Origin: Embleya scabrispora | Lineage (GTDB): Bacteria > Actinomycetota > Actinomycetes > Streptomycetales > Streptomycetaceae | Assembly (NCBI RefSeq): GCF_002024165.1 | Contig: NZ_MWQN01000001.1 | Span: forward strand, 992,001 to 1,056,000 | Direction of reading: 5' to 3' | DNA length: 64,000 nt | In this document: positions 11,139 to 19,730 of the stretch, piece by piece | How positions within the stretch are numbered: position 1 is the stretch's first letter | How the letters are laid out: every line of letters starts with the position of its first letter | Position numbers and translations under genes: made by a program | The notes under the pieces: generated by a model | What the model saw: the letters and a program-made list of their open reading frames with translations, nothing else | The model's database searches: none | What the model was told of the DNA's origin: nothing

Positions 11139-11175
11139 TTAGTTAACTGATCTCATCGGTAACTTGGAGGCGTAC

Positions 11176-12645
11176 ATGCCCGCCGCACCCCCCGATCCCG
11201 AAACCAAGATCGACGGACCACTCCTGCGCCTGATGCTGGTGATGCTGCTCGGCGGCGTGATGGGCATCCTCGACACCACGATCGTCAACGTCGGCATCGA
11301 CACCCTCGGCGCGCACTTCGACGCGCCGCTCGAAACCATCGAATGGGTGGCCACCGGCTATCTGTTGGCCCTCGCCGCGACCGTGCCCCTGGCCGGTTGG
11401 GCGGCCGGCCGCTTCGGCGGCAAGACCGTCTGGCTGACCGGCCTGATCGTCTTCCTCGCCGGCTCCGCGCTGTCCGCGGTCGCCTGGAACGCGGGCAGCC
11501 TGATCGCCTTCCGGGTGATCCAGGGTGTCGGCGTCGGCGCCCTGGAGCCGACCCTGCTGACCATGCTGGCCGTCGCCGCCGGACCCAAGCGGGCCGGGAA
11601 GATGATCGGCATCGTCGGCGCGGTGGTCACCCTCGGCCCGATCCTGGGTCCGGTGCTCGGCGGCGTGCTGCTCGAACACGTCGACTGGCGCTGGATGTTC
11701 ATCATCAACCTGCCGATCGGCCTGGTCGCCCTGGCGCTGGCGTACCGGCAGATCCCCGCCGACCCGCCGCGCGAGGGCGACCCGCCGCCGCTGGACGCCC
11801 GGGGCATCGCGCTGCTGTGCCCGGGATTCGCGGTGGTCGTCTACGGCCTCTCCCAGGCCGCGGGCGACAGCGGCTTCGGGGCACCGCGCGTGCTCGCGGC
11901 ACTGATCGCGGGCGTCGCGCTGATCGCCGGCTACGTCCTGCACGCGCTGCGCGTCGAGCACCCGCTGATCGACGTACGGCTGTTCCGGATCCGCGGCTTC
12001 GCCGGCGGCATCGGTGCGGTGTTCCTGACCGGCATCCTGCTCTTCTCGCTGCTGTTCCTGATCCCGCTCTACTACCAACTGGCGCGCGACCGGGGCGTGA
12101 TGGCGGCCGGACTGCTGCTGGTACCGCAGGGGGTCGGGGTGTGGATCGGCATGCCGATCGCCGGGCAGCTGTTCGACAAGGTCGGCGCCCGGGCGCTGAT
12201 CCCGTTCGGCGGGGTGTTGGCCGCGCTGGGCATCCTGGGCTTCAGTACGGCCGACGGCGGCACCAACACCGCGCTGCTGGTGGGCTATTCGGTGGTGACG
12301 GGAGCCGGACTCGGCTTCGTCGGAGCACCCGCGATGTCGTCGGTGTTCGGCTCGGTGGCACCCGAATCGGTGCCCAGCGCCACGGCGGCGGTGTACCTGA
12401 GCAATCAGATCGGCGGCACGCTCGGTATCGCGATCGCCGCGCTGGTCCTGCAGAACCGCTCCGAGGCGCACTCGGTCGTCCCGGCCTTCCAGGGCACGTT
12501 CGGCTACCTGATCGCGATCGCCCTGGTGGTCGGCGCGGTCGGTCTGGTACTGCGCCGCGGTCCTTCGGCGGACCCGGCCGCGCCTGCCGAAGCGGCGGAG
12601 GAAGGCGACGCGGCCCTGCCCGAACCCGCGCGCCAGGAAGCCTGA
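11176..12645 (+). CDS. MFS drug exporter, DHA2 (14-helix, EmrB/QacA-like) family
   Basis: A 489-residue membrane protein with the 14-helix pattern of DHA2 proton-driven exporters. Motif C-like LGPILGPVLGGVLLEHVDWRW follows helix 4-5 and family motif D1 appears early (GVMGILDTTIVNVGID). The start at ATG 11176 is chosen over the upstream in-frame ATG at 11164 because GGAGG lies 6 bp before it. The C-terminal tail is acidic and Ala-rich. It is divergent from a TetR gene, the usual arrangement for inducible efflux. A very strong hairpin follows at 12655-12695. Confidence 0.93.
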   Translation: MPAAPPDPETKIDGPLLRLMLVMLLGGVMGILDTTIVNVGIDTLGAHFDAPLETIEWVATGYLLALAATVPLAGWAAGRFGGKTVWLTGLIVFLAGSALSAVAWNAGSLIAFRVIQGVGVGALEPTLLTMLAVAAGPKRAGKMIGIVGAVVTLGPILGPVLGGVLLEHVDWRWMFIINLPIGLVALALAYRQIPADPPREGDPPPLDARGIALLCPGFAVVVYGLSQAAGDSGFGAPRVLAALIAGVALIAGYVLHALRVEHPLIDVRLFRIRGFAGGIGAVFLTGILLFSLLFLIPLYYQLARDRGVMAAGLLLVPQGVGVWIGMPIAGQLFDKVGARALIPFGGVLAALGILGFSTADGGTNTALLVGYSVVTGAGLGFVGAPAMSSVFGSVAPESVPSATAAVYLSNQIGGTLGIAIAALVLQNRSEAHSVVPAFQGTFGYLIAIALVVGAVGLVLRRGPSADPAAPAEAAEEGDAALPEPARQEA

Positions 12646-12654
12646 TCGGCATCG

Positions 12655-12695
12655 GCCCGGTTCGCGTCGGCACGATGCGGCGACGCGAACCGGGC
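12655..12695 (+). terminator. Strong hairpin terminator after the MFS gene
   Basis: The 15-nt arms GCCCGGTTCGCGTCG (12655-12669) and CGACGCGAACCGGGC (12681-12695) are perfect complements with an 11-nt loop, starting 10 bp after the stop. There is no U-tract, which is common for actinomycete terminators. Confidence 0.75.
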
Positions 12696-12908
12696 TCAGG
12701 TCCGGTCGGGCGACTCGATCGGCCGGGTCGACCTCCTGCCCGAGCGGTCGGAGCCGGAGGACGGTGCGCGCGGCCCGAGTGACGCGGGTCACTCGGGGCG
12801 ATCCGAAAATCCTTGCGACGGAGCGTGAGCACGCGCCGTTCGGCGTGTCCCACGAGCACGTGATCCGGCGGGAGTCGGCACGACTCGACGGTGCACACGG
12901 GGGATGCG

Positions 12909-14711
12909 ATGGGCGATGGCAGACAAGCGGAAGCAGTTGCTCCGGTAGATCCGAGCAAGGACCGCCCGGCGGCTGCTGCTCGAACGGGCCTCGACGCGGA
13001 GCCGGCCGATGGGCCGATCGAGCGGTCCGGGGACCGGTCCGGCGACCGCTCCGAGAGCATTACATCGCCGGAGGAGCCGACCGGGCTGCTCTACCACCTG
13101 ATCCGCTGGCCGATCCGCATCGTCGCGTTGATCGTGCTGTTGCCCGCCCGCCTGGCGTGGGAACTGCTGAGGGTCGCCGGGCGCGCGGTTCGGGACTGGG
13201 TGCTGATCCCGACGGGGCGACTGGTCGCGGTGATCGGGCGCGGATTGCGGTGGTTGGTGTGGGACCGGTTCGCGATACCGATCGCACATGCGCTCGCGGC
13301 CGTCGGCCGCGGGCTGCGCTGGGCCGTGGTGGGGCTGGGGCGCGGGCTGCGCTGGGCCGTGGTGGTGCCGTGGCGCGGGGCGGTGGTGGTTGCCCGGGTG
13401 GTGTGGCGTGGGCTGCGCTGGGCCGTGGTGGTGCCGTGGCGCGGGGCGGTGGTGGTTGCCCGGGTGGTGTGGCGTGGGCTGCGCCGGGCCGTGGTGGGGC
13501 TGGGGCGCGGGTTGCGCCGGGCCGTGGTGGTGCCGTGGCGCGGGGCGGTGGTGGTTGCCCGGGTGGTGTGGCGCGGGTTGCGCCGGGGCGTGGTGGGGCT
13601 GGGGCGCGGGCTGCGGATGGTCGGGCGATACGGGATCGTGCTGCCGCTGCGGTGGGTTCGGGACGCGGTGGCGCGCCCCCTGGCCACCGGTCTGGTCACG
13701 GCCGGTCGATGGGTCGCCCATGCGCTCGGGCGCACGTTGTACTACCTCGTGCTGGTGCCCGGGTGGTGGTCGTGGCGCGCGGCTCGGGGGCTCGCGCGGG
13801 GCTTCGGGCGGGGGCTGTACTACGTCCTGGTCGTACCGGCGAAGGCGCTGTGGCGTGGCCTCGTCGCCTGCGGTCGGGTCGCGTTGCGCGGGGCGGGCGC
13901 CCTGCTTCGGGGTCTGGCACTGGTGGTGCGCGGTATCGCCTTCCTCCTTCGGCGGCTGGTGCTGATCCCCGCCCGGTGGGTGTGGCGGGGCGCGGTGGTG
14001 GTGACCCGGGCCGTCGGACGGGGCCTGTACCGCGGCCTGTTCGTCCCGGCGCGATGGCTCGCTCGTGGCTTCCTGCGCGGACTGCGCGCGACCGGGCGCG
14101 GATTGCGCGTCGGGTTCGTCGTGTTGGTGGCGCGGCCGGCGGCCTGGACCTGGCGCCGGGGCATCCGCCTCGGCCGCGCGACCGGTCGGGGCCTGTACCT
14201 CCTGACCGTGCTGCCGGCGCGATGGGCGGCCCGCAGGGTCGTCCTCCTCGTCCGCCTGCTCGGCCGGGGCCTGTACGTGCTCACGGTGCTTCCCGCCGGG
14301 TGGGCCGGCCGCAAGGTCGTGCTCGTGGTCCGGTTCCTCGGTCGGGGCCTGTACGTGCTGACGGTGCTTCCCGCCCGGTGGGCCGGCCGCAAGGTCGTGC
14401 TCGTGGTCCGGTTCCTCGGCCGGGGGCTGCGGTTCGTGATCGTGCGGCCCGCGCGGTGGGGCGGGCGGCGTGCCCGGTCGGGTGCGCGCATGGCCGGTCG
14501 CGGGCTGCGGGCGACGGTGGTGCGGCCTTCGGCGTGGGTCGGTCGGACGATGGTGGCGCCCGCCCGTCGGGCGGCCCGGTCCGGCTGGAGGCACGGCGTC
14601 GCCCCGGTCCGGGCCGTGTTTCGCACCGTCTGGGAGCAGACCCGCCTGGCCGGCCGCGACGTACGCCGCGCGCTGGGCTTTCGCAGACGCGGCTCCTCCG
14701 ACGACAGGTAG
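12909..14711 (+). CDS. Arginine-rich, nearly acid-free tandem-repeat protein of unknown function
   Basis: I do not recognise this 600-residue protein. The start at ATG 12909 follows GGGGGA; a GTG at 12891 is an alternative. Residues 1-~65 are acidic, Pro/Ser-rich and look disordered. The rest alternates short hydrophobic stretches (VVV, LTVLP, VLVVRFL) with RGL, RW and GR motifs. Two repeat families are visible: 11- and 22-residue units (VVGLGRGLRWA; VVVPWRGAVVVARVVWRGLRWA) around residues 140-230, and 26-residue units (GLYVLTVLPARWAGRKVVLV...) around 454-505, with diverged copies between. Residues 123-575 contain a single acidic residue (Asp252), so the body is extremely basic. Inference: a membrane- or polyanion-associated cationic scaffold. 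The hydrophobic runs are mostly too short and Arg-interrupted for ordinary membrane helices. Codon use matches the actinomycete pattern, and a GNAT gene and a CYTH-CHAD gene follow. Confidence 0.8.
   Translation: MGDGRQAEAVAPVDPSKDRPAAAARTGLDAEPADGPIERSGDRSGDRSESITSPEEPTGLLYHLIRWPIRIVALIVLLPARLAWELLRVAGRAVRDWVLIPTGRLVAVIGRGLRWLVWDRFAIPIAHALAAVGRGLRWAVVGLGRGLRWAVVVPWRGAVVVARVVWRGLRWAVVVPWRGAVVVARVVWRGLRRAVVGLGRGLRRAVVVPWRGAVVVARVVWRGLRRGVVGLGRGLRMVGRYGIVLPLRWVRDAVARPLATGLVTAGRWVAHALGRTLYYLVLVPGWWSWRAARGLARGFGRGLYYVLVVPAKALWRGLVACGRVALRGAGALLRGLALVVRGIAFLLRRLVLIPARWVWRGAVVVTRAVGRGLYRGLFVPARWLARGFLRGLRATGRGLRVGFVVLVARPAAWTWRRGIRLGRATGRGLYLLTVLPARWAARRVVLLVRLLGRGLYVLTVLPAGWAGRKVVLVVRFLGRGLYVLTVLPARWAGRKVVLVVRFLGRGLRFVIVRPARWGGRRARSGARMAGRGLRATVVRPSAWVGRTMVAPARRAARSGWRHGVAPVRAVFRTVWEQTRLAGRDVRRALGFRRRGSSDDR
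13326..13589 (+). repeat. In-frame 33/66-bp tandem repeats
   Basis: Near-identical 66-bp units begin at 13359, 13425 and 13524, with 33-bp units at 13326 and 13491. All lengths are multiples of 33, so the reading frame is kept. The near identity at DNA level, including third positions, suggests recent unequal duplication within the arginine-rich repeat gene. Confidence 0.85.
14268..14423 (+). repeat. Two near-identical 78-bp in-frame repeats
   Basis: Units starting at 14268 and 14346 encode the same 26-residue block (GLYVLTVLPA, R or G, WAGRKVVLV, VRFLGR) and differ at only a few bases. A more diverged copy precedes them at ~14190. They sit within the arginine-rich repeat gene. Confidence 0.85.
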
Positions 14712-14820
14712 CTCGATACCACCATTTCGCCCCGTACCATCCCGAGAGGTCCCCCAATCATGGGGTGTCCATTGCCGTCGGCGGCTTCTGGAATGGGACC
14801 AAATCTCGTTGAATGTCGTC

Positions 14821-15249
14821 GTGGATACGAATGTGGCGTCGATTCGGCGTGTGACGACGGTGGCCGATGTGCTCGCGGCCGGGGACCTGTTCGACGAACC
14901 GGTGCGCCCGGACTGGGCGGCCCGCTTCCTGGGCGAGGCGGGCCATCACATATTGCTCGCCTACGTGGCCGCCACCCCGGTCGGGATGGTCACCGGCGTC
15001 GAGACGACCCACCCCGACAAGGGCACCGAGATGTTCCTGTACGAACTGGCCGTCGCCGACAGCCACCGGCGCCTCGGCATCGGCCGTGCCCTTACCGAGG
15101 CCCTGGCCGAACTGGCCCGCAAACGCGGCTGCTACGGCATGTGGGTCCTCACCGAACGCGCCAACGAGGCCGCCATGGCCACGTACCGCTCCACGACCCC
15201 CACCACCGAATCCGACCACACCATGTTCGGCTGGACCTTCGACACCTGA
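14821..15249 (+). CDS. GNAT-family N-acetyltransferase, AAC(3)-I-like
   Basis: A protein of about 142 residues with a single GNAT fold. The beta4 strand and acetyl-CoA pyrophosphate loop read FLYELAVADSHRRLGIGRAL (residues ~77-96). The following helix and GCYGMWVLTERANEAAMATYRSTT resemble the AAC(3)-I aminoglycoside acetyltransferase group, which also lacks extra domains. The start is uncertain: GTG 14821 is used here, while TTG 14809 and GTG 14833 are in frame, and none has a strong ribosome-binding site. The true acceptor substrate is unknown; aminoglycoside acetylation is only a family-level possibility. It lies between the arginine-rich repeat gene and the CYTH-CHAD gene on the same strand. 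Confidence 0.85.
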   Translation: MDTNVASIRRVTTVADVLAAGDLFDEPVRPDWAARFLGEAGHHILLAYVAATPVGMVTGVETTHPDKGTEMFLYELAVADSHRRLGIGRALTEALAELARKRGCYGMWVLTERANEAAMATYRSTTPTTESDHTMFGWTFDT

Positions 15250-15416
15250 CCCCACCCGACCTGGGTGATCCGTGTCGGACCGGCCGATTCGGGCACACGT
15301 ATCCGCGAGCCCGGTCGGCGAACTCCGATCTCGGACGTGCCGACCATCCGCCCCGGGGATCGTTCGACCACACGGTCGAACGCCTCGTGCCGCCCCCCAG
15401 GAAGCAGGTGCGTGCC

Positions 15417-16934
15417 ATGGCAGAGGTCGTGCGTGAGGTCGAGCGGAAGTATGTGGCGCCGGAGGGGGTGGGCGTGCCGGACTTCGCCGGGGTGGCGGAC
15501 GGGGTCCGGGTCGAGGTCGGCGAGACGGTCGAGTTGGACGCGATGTACTTCGACACCCCCGGCCTGGCACTGGCCGCACGCGGCATCACGCTGCGGCGGC
15601 GGACCGGAGGCGGGGATGCCGGGTGGCATCTGAAGCTGCCCGCCGGGGTGGATGCGCGCGACGAGGTACGGGCGCCGCTGGGTGCGTCCGAGCGGGTGGT
15701 GCCGGACGAACTCGCGGTGCGGATCCGGGCGTACACACGCGGCGCGGAGCAGGTGCCGGTGGTGCGCCTGCGGACCGTGCGCGAGGTGCGGGTCGCCCGC
15801 GCGGACGGACCCACGCTGGCCGAGATCGCGCACGACACGGTGACCGCGGACGTCTTCCTCGGGTCGAAGGTGACCACCACCTCCTGGGTCGAACTCGAGG
15901 TCGAACTGGTCGACGGCGACACGGCGTTGGCAAACGCGCTGGAGCGGCGACTGGGCAAGGAGGGCTGGCGGCGCTCCGAGTCCGCGTCCAAGCTCGGGCA
16001 GGCGCTGGCCGCGGCGGGAGCGCAGCCGAAGCGTCGGATCGCGAAGCCGCGGTCGGGCAGCGCCGGGGCGGTGGCGCTGGACTACGTCCGGGAGCAGGTC
16101 GACACCATGTTCGCGTACGACCCCCGGGTCCGGCTCGACGAGCCCGATTCCGTGCACAGGATGCGCGTCGCCACCCGGCGCCTGCGCAGCGCGTTCCGGG
16201 TGTTCTCGCGGGTGCTCGACGAGCGGGTGACCCGGATTCTGGGCGCGGAACTCAAGTGGCTGGCCGCGGAGTTGGGTCGGGCCAGGGACCAGGAGGTATT
16301 GGCCGCGCGATTGCGCGAGCGGGTCGCGGCGCTGCCGGCCGAGGCGGTGCTGGGCCCGGTGGAGGCCCGCTTGACCGCCTGGGACGCACGGCGCCGCAAC
16401 GAGGCCCGGGCCCGGATCCTGGCCGATCTCGACGGCCCCCGCTACTTCGCGCTGCTGGACGCGCTGGATGCCCTGGTCGCGCGGCCGCCGTTCACCGTCA
16501 AGGCGCATCGTCCCGCCCACAAAACGGCCACGGTGGCTCTGCGCCGGGCCGACCGCCGCACGTTCCGGCGCGCCCGCGTCGCACTGCGCACACCCGCCGG
16601 CCGGGCCCGGGACACCGCCCTGCACGAGGTACGCAAGGCCGCCAAACGGGTCCGCTACGCCGGCGAGGCCACCGGCCCGGCCCTGGGCAAGCCGGCCAAG
16701 CGGCTCGCCAAGCGGGCCAAGGCGATGCAGGGCCTGCTCGGTACGCACCAGGACAGCGTGCAGACGCGCAAGGCGCTGCGGCGGCTGGCGATCGCCGCGC
16801 ACGCGGCGGGCGAGAGCTCCTTCACGTGGGGGCTGCTCTACGGCGAGGAGGTCGCGCTCGCCCGGCGGGTCGAGGCCGACTTCCCCACGCACTGGGCGGA
16901 CTTCGCCCGGTCCCGGCTGCGCCGCGAGCTCTGA
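15417..16934 (+). CDS. CYTH and CHAD domain-containing protein
   Basis: A 505-residue cytosolic protein. The N-terminal CYTH domain (residues ~1-200) starts with the signature EVERKY and has the alternating charged strands LRRR, WHLKLP, LEVELVD. Such domains bind triphosphates and polyphosphate with divalent metal. The C-terminal CHAD domain (~215-495) carries the repeated conserved histidines and basic residues (SVHRMRVATRRLRSAFRVF, LHEVRKAAKRVRYAGE). CHAD domains bind inorganic polyphosphate and can target proteins to polyphosphate granules. The start at ATG 15417 is preceded by AGGTG. Whether the CYTH part is catalytic here (triphosphatase) is not established. Confidence 0.93.
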   Translation: MAEVVREVERKYVAPEGVGVPDFAGVADGVRVEVGETVELDAMYFDTPGLALAARGITLRRRTGGGDAGWHLKLPAGVDARDEVRAPLGASERVVPDELAVRIRAYTRGAEQVPVVRLRTVREVRVARADGPTLAEIAHDTVTADVFLGSKVTTTSWVELEVELVDGDTALANALERRLGKEGWRRSESASKLGQALAAAGAQPKRRIAKPRSGSAGAVALDYVREQVDTMFAYDPRVRLDEPDSVHRMRVATRRLRSAFRVFSRVLDERVTRILGAELKWLAAELGRARDQEVLAARLRERVAALPAEAVLGPVEARLTAWDARRRNEARARILADLDGPRYFALLDALDALVARPPFTVKAHRPAHKTATVALRRADRRTFRRARVALRTPAGRARDTALHEVRKAAKRVRYAGEATGPALGKPAKRLAKRAKAMQGLLGTHQDSVQTRKALRRLAIAAHAAGESSFTWGLLYGEEVALARRVEADFPTHWADFARSRLRREL

Positions 16935-17145
16935 CGGCGCCCACCGGTCACGCCCTTCGACCCCGATCTCCGGCCGCATTTTCCGGCCATGATCCCGGCC
17001 GCCACATCTCCACTCGGGAACCACCCGGTCACGACTCGGGGGTTCCGCTTTCGGCGCGTCGGTCCAACCGCTACGGTCGGTCCGGCGCAAGTGGGGGCGG
17101 GCGCGTGACAGCGCGCACCGAAAGTGTGGGGATCCAGGGGTGGGC

Positions 17146-18675
17146 ATGGACGACTGGCGTATCGACGTACCTACGAGCGGCAGCAAGCACCTGCCTCCGG
17201 ATCCCGGGTACATCAAGGGACTCGCCAGTCAGGGCTATCGCTTCGAGGAGGCGGTGGCCGACCTCGTGGACAACTCGATCGACGCCGGCGCGTCCGAGGT
17301 CGTGGTGCATTTCCGGCGCACCGGCGACCTGTTGACCTCGCTGGTCGTGGTGGACAACGGACGCGGCATGACCGAGGCCGAGTTGGACACCGCGATGACC
17401 GTCGGCAAGCGGCGGGCGTACGACGACACGGCGCTCGGCATGTTCGGCATGGGTCTGAAGGCCGCGTCCTTCAGCCACGCCGAGAGCGTCACGGTGATCA
17501 GCCGGGCCAAGCGGGCCGGCACCGTCGGGCGGCGCTGGCGGACCGAGTCGGCGCAGGAAAGCTTCCAGTGCGACATCGTCGAATTGGAGTTCGCCAAACG
17601 TTTCCTCGACCTGTACGACGAGTACGTGGTGTGGAACGGCACGGCGGTGCGCTGGGACGGCGTCCGCGACTTCCCGGCGCGCGGTGACGCCGGCCAGACC
17701 GACATCTACGTGACCAAGACGATGCGTTCGCTGGCCGACCACCTCGGTCTGCACCTGCACCGGTTCCTGGCCGACGGGCGGATCCGGATCACCATCGCGG
17801 TCTCCGGGACCGACGACGACGTGCCGCCGATGACCTGGCAGGTCCAGGCCGTGGACCCGTTCGGCTACGCCGTGTCCGGACTGCCGGGATATCCGCGCGT
17901 GTTCACCACGACGCTGGACGGCGTCGGCCCGCTGACGCTGACCGCGCACGTATGGACGCCGCGCTCGAACGCCGAGCAATTCCGCCTGCCCGGCGGCATC
18001 CTGGCCCGTCAGGGCCTGTACGCGTACCGTCACGACCGGCTCGTCCAGGCCGGCGGCTGGTACGGCCTGCGCCAGAGCGAGCAGCACCTGTCGCTGGCCC
18101 GGGTCGCGTTCGACCTGCCGGCCGACTCCGAGCATGCGTTCGGGTTGACCGTGAAGAAGGCCGAACTCCAGCCCGTTCCGGGCTTCGTGGACGCGGTCGA
18201 GCAGGCCGTGGACGCCGACGGGCACACCTTCCTCGACTACCTCAAGGACGCCGAGGGCGCCTATCGGCAGGCCCGGACCACCACGCGCGAGCGCAAGGCG
18301 GTGCTGCCGCCCGGGAAGGGCTTCGCGCCGGAGCTGCGCGCGGCGATCGAGGAGGAACTGCCGTTCGTCCCGGGCGAGGAGCCGATCGAGGTGCGCTGGG
18401 TGCCGCTGGGCGGGGACGTGTTCTTCTCGATCGACCGGGACGAGCGCCGACTGCTGCTGAACAAGCAGTTCCGCGCCGCGCTGCTCGGCGGTCGGCGCGG
18501 CGGGCTCAACGACGTGCCGGTGCTCAAGACGCTGCTGTACCTGCTGATGAACGAGGCGTTCACCGGCGAGCGCATCGGCCCCCGGGTCAAGGACAACCTC
18601 GACCTGTGGCAGTCGTTGCTGCTCACCGCGGTCAAGAGCGAGACGGCGAAGTACGGTTCGGAGGGCGGCGCGTGA
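17146..18675 (+). CDS. MORC/GHL-type (HSP90-like) ATPase of a restriction/defence operon
   Basis: A 509-residue protein with a GHKL ATPase domain. The N box is DLVDNSIDAGA (39-49), the G1 box VVVDNGRGM (67-75, Asp70) and the G2 box LGMFGMGLKAA (97-107). The set matches the MutL-related, MORC-like ATPases that Iyer, Abhiman and Aravind (2008) described in prokaryotic restriction-modification operons. The C-terminal half has no recognised nuclease motif. The start at ATG 17146 has AGGGG 5 bp upstream; GTG 17140 is an in-frame alternative. The stop overlaps the DUF4420 start (GTGA), so the three genes are translationally coupled. It presumably acts as an ATP-driven clamp or sensor for the nuclease and helicase encoded next. 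Confidence 0.9.
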   Translation: MDDWRIDVPTSGSKHLPPDPGYIKGLASQGYRFEEAVADLVDNSIDAGASEVVVHFRRTGDLLTSLVVVDNGRGMTEAELDTAMTVGKRRAYDDTALGMFGMGLKAASFSHAESVTVISRAKRAGTVGRRWRTESAQESFQCDIVELEFAKRFLDLYDEYVVWNGTAVRWDGVRDFPARGDAGQTDIYVTKTMRSLADHLGLHLHRFLADGRIRITIAVSGTDDDVPPMTWQVQAVDPFGYAVSGLPGYPRVFTTTLDGVGPLTLTAHVWTPRSNAEQFRLPGGILARQGLYAYRHDRLVQAGGWYGLRQSEQHLSLARVAFDLPADSEHAFGLTVKKAELQPVPGFVDAVEQAVDADGHTFLDYLKDAEGAYRQARTTTRERKAVLPPGKGFAPELRAAIEEELPFVPGEEPIEVRWVPLGGDVFFSIDRDERRLLLNKQFRAALLGGRRGGLNDVPVLKTLLYLLMNEAFTGERIGPRVKDNLDLWQSLLLTAVKSETAKYGSEGGA

Positions 18676-19730
18676 CGGGCGCGGACGGGCGGAGCCGACA
18701 CCTGGGCTGCGAGGCGCTGCGCGACCATCTGGACAACGGGGCACCGATGTTGATCCCGGTCGAGGGCGACCCGCCGCTGTACTGGCACCTGGAGGCGGGC
18801 GGCCGGCGACCGGCGCTGCGCATCCCGGTGCCGGCCGGCACGAAGGCGCCCCGGCTGGGCATGCAGGGCGTGCGGGCGGTGTGCGTCCTGGACGGCGGCG
18901 AGCAGTACCTGCACGTGTACACCGAACAGCTCGACCTGCTGCGCGAGTTCCACATCGTGTGCTGCGAGATCGCGGATCGGGTGCAGGTGATGAAGTCCCC
19001 GCCGGTGGTGGCGGTTCGCACCACGGTCCTCCTCTGGCGCAAGCTCCTGGCCCGGGGCCGGCGTATCTCGCTGGAGGCGGAGATCGGCCTGTTCGGCGAG
19101 TTGCTCACGCTGATCGGCCTGGCCGAGGCACGCGGGTGGCACGCGGCGGTCCGGTCCTGGCAACACCCGGACTGCGCGGATCACGATTTCACCGTCGGGC
19201 CGTACGACGTCGAGGTCAAGACCGTGACCGGACGCGCCCGTGTACATACGGTCCACGGGCTGGGCCAGCTCGCGCCCCACGCCGACCGACCGCTGTGGTT
19301 CGTCTCGCACATCCTGGACGAGAGCGACACCGGCCGCTCGGTGCTCGGCCTGATCGAGGGCATTCGTTCGACGATCCGCGTACACGCGCCGGACGTGCTG
19401 GACGATTTCGACACCCGCCTCAAACTGGGCACGGACAACGAGGCCGAGATCCCTCGCGAACGTCGGTGGGTTTCGGCCGGAAATCCGTTGGCGTTCCCCG
19501 CCGACGCCGATTTTCCGCGCCTGACCGAGAACATTCTCGTCACGCTGCCGGAGGCCGTCGCTCGGCGCATCGTCGACATCGACTACCGCATCGACGTGGC
19601 CGACCTGGTCCCCTCGATCGCACCCGCCCCCGACGGGATCGACCACGCCGTCGACCTCTCCCGGGTGCTCCCGCCCGACGTCGCGTCGGACCTGTCCGAG
19701 TCGAACCAGTCGAAGGGCGGCGCTTCGTGA
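18672..19730 (+). CDS. PD-(D/E)XK motif protein (DUF4420), putative nuclease of the MORC-Z1 system
   Basis: A 352-residue protein matching the DUF4420 pattern. A helix with EAEIGLFGELL (residues 135-145) is followed by the restriction-nuclease core: Asp172 in HDF, then EVK at 181-183. This is the Asp...Glu-X-Lys layout of PD-(D/E)XK enzymes. Family knowledge: DUF4420 genes occur almost only beside Z1 helicases and MORC ATPases. The GTG start overlaps the MORC stop, and its stop overlaps the Z1 start. It is likely the DNA-cleaving subunit; target and specificity are unknown. Confidence 0.88.
   Translation: MTGADGRSRHLGCEALRDHLDNGAPMLIPVEGDPPLYWHLEAGGRRPALRIPVPAGTKAPRLGMQGVRAVCVLDGGEQYLHVYTEQLDLLREFHIVCCEIADRVQVMKSPPVVAVRTTVLLWRKLLARGRRISLEAEIGLFGELLTLIGLAEARGWHAAVRSWQHPDCADHDFTVGPYDVEVKTVTGRARVHTVHGLGQLAPHADRPLWFVSHILDESDTGRSVLGLIEGIRSTIRVHAPDVLDDFDTRLKLGTDNEAEIPRERRWVSAGNPLAFPADADFPRLTENILVTLPEAVARRIVDIDYRIDVADLVPSIAPAPDGIDHAVDLSRVLPPDVASDLSESNQSKGGAS

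Noticed and set aside
13326-13589. CRISPR-like array
   Set aside because: The repeats are contiguous, multiples of 33 bp, in frame and without unique spacers, and no cas genes are near.
12764-14812. Alternative long frames on both strands across the arginine-rich repeat gene
   Set aside because: All frames stay open here because of the GC-rich repeats. Only the 12909 frame has the expected third-position GC, a ribosome-binding site and a stop shortly after the repeats. Some doubt remains.
14821-15249. Calling the GNAT gene an aminoglycoside resistance gene
   Set aside because: Resemblance to AAC(3)-I is only at fold level, and substrate residues cannot be verified by eye.
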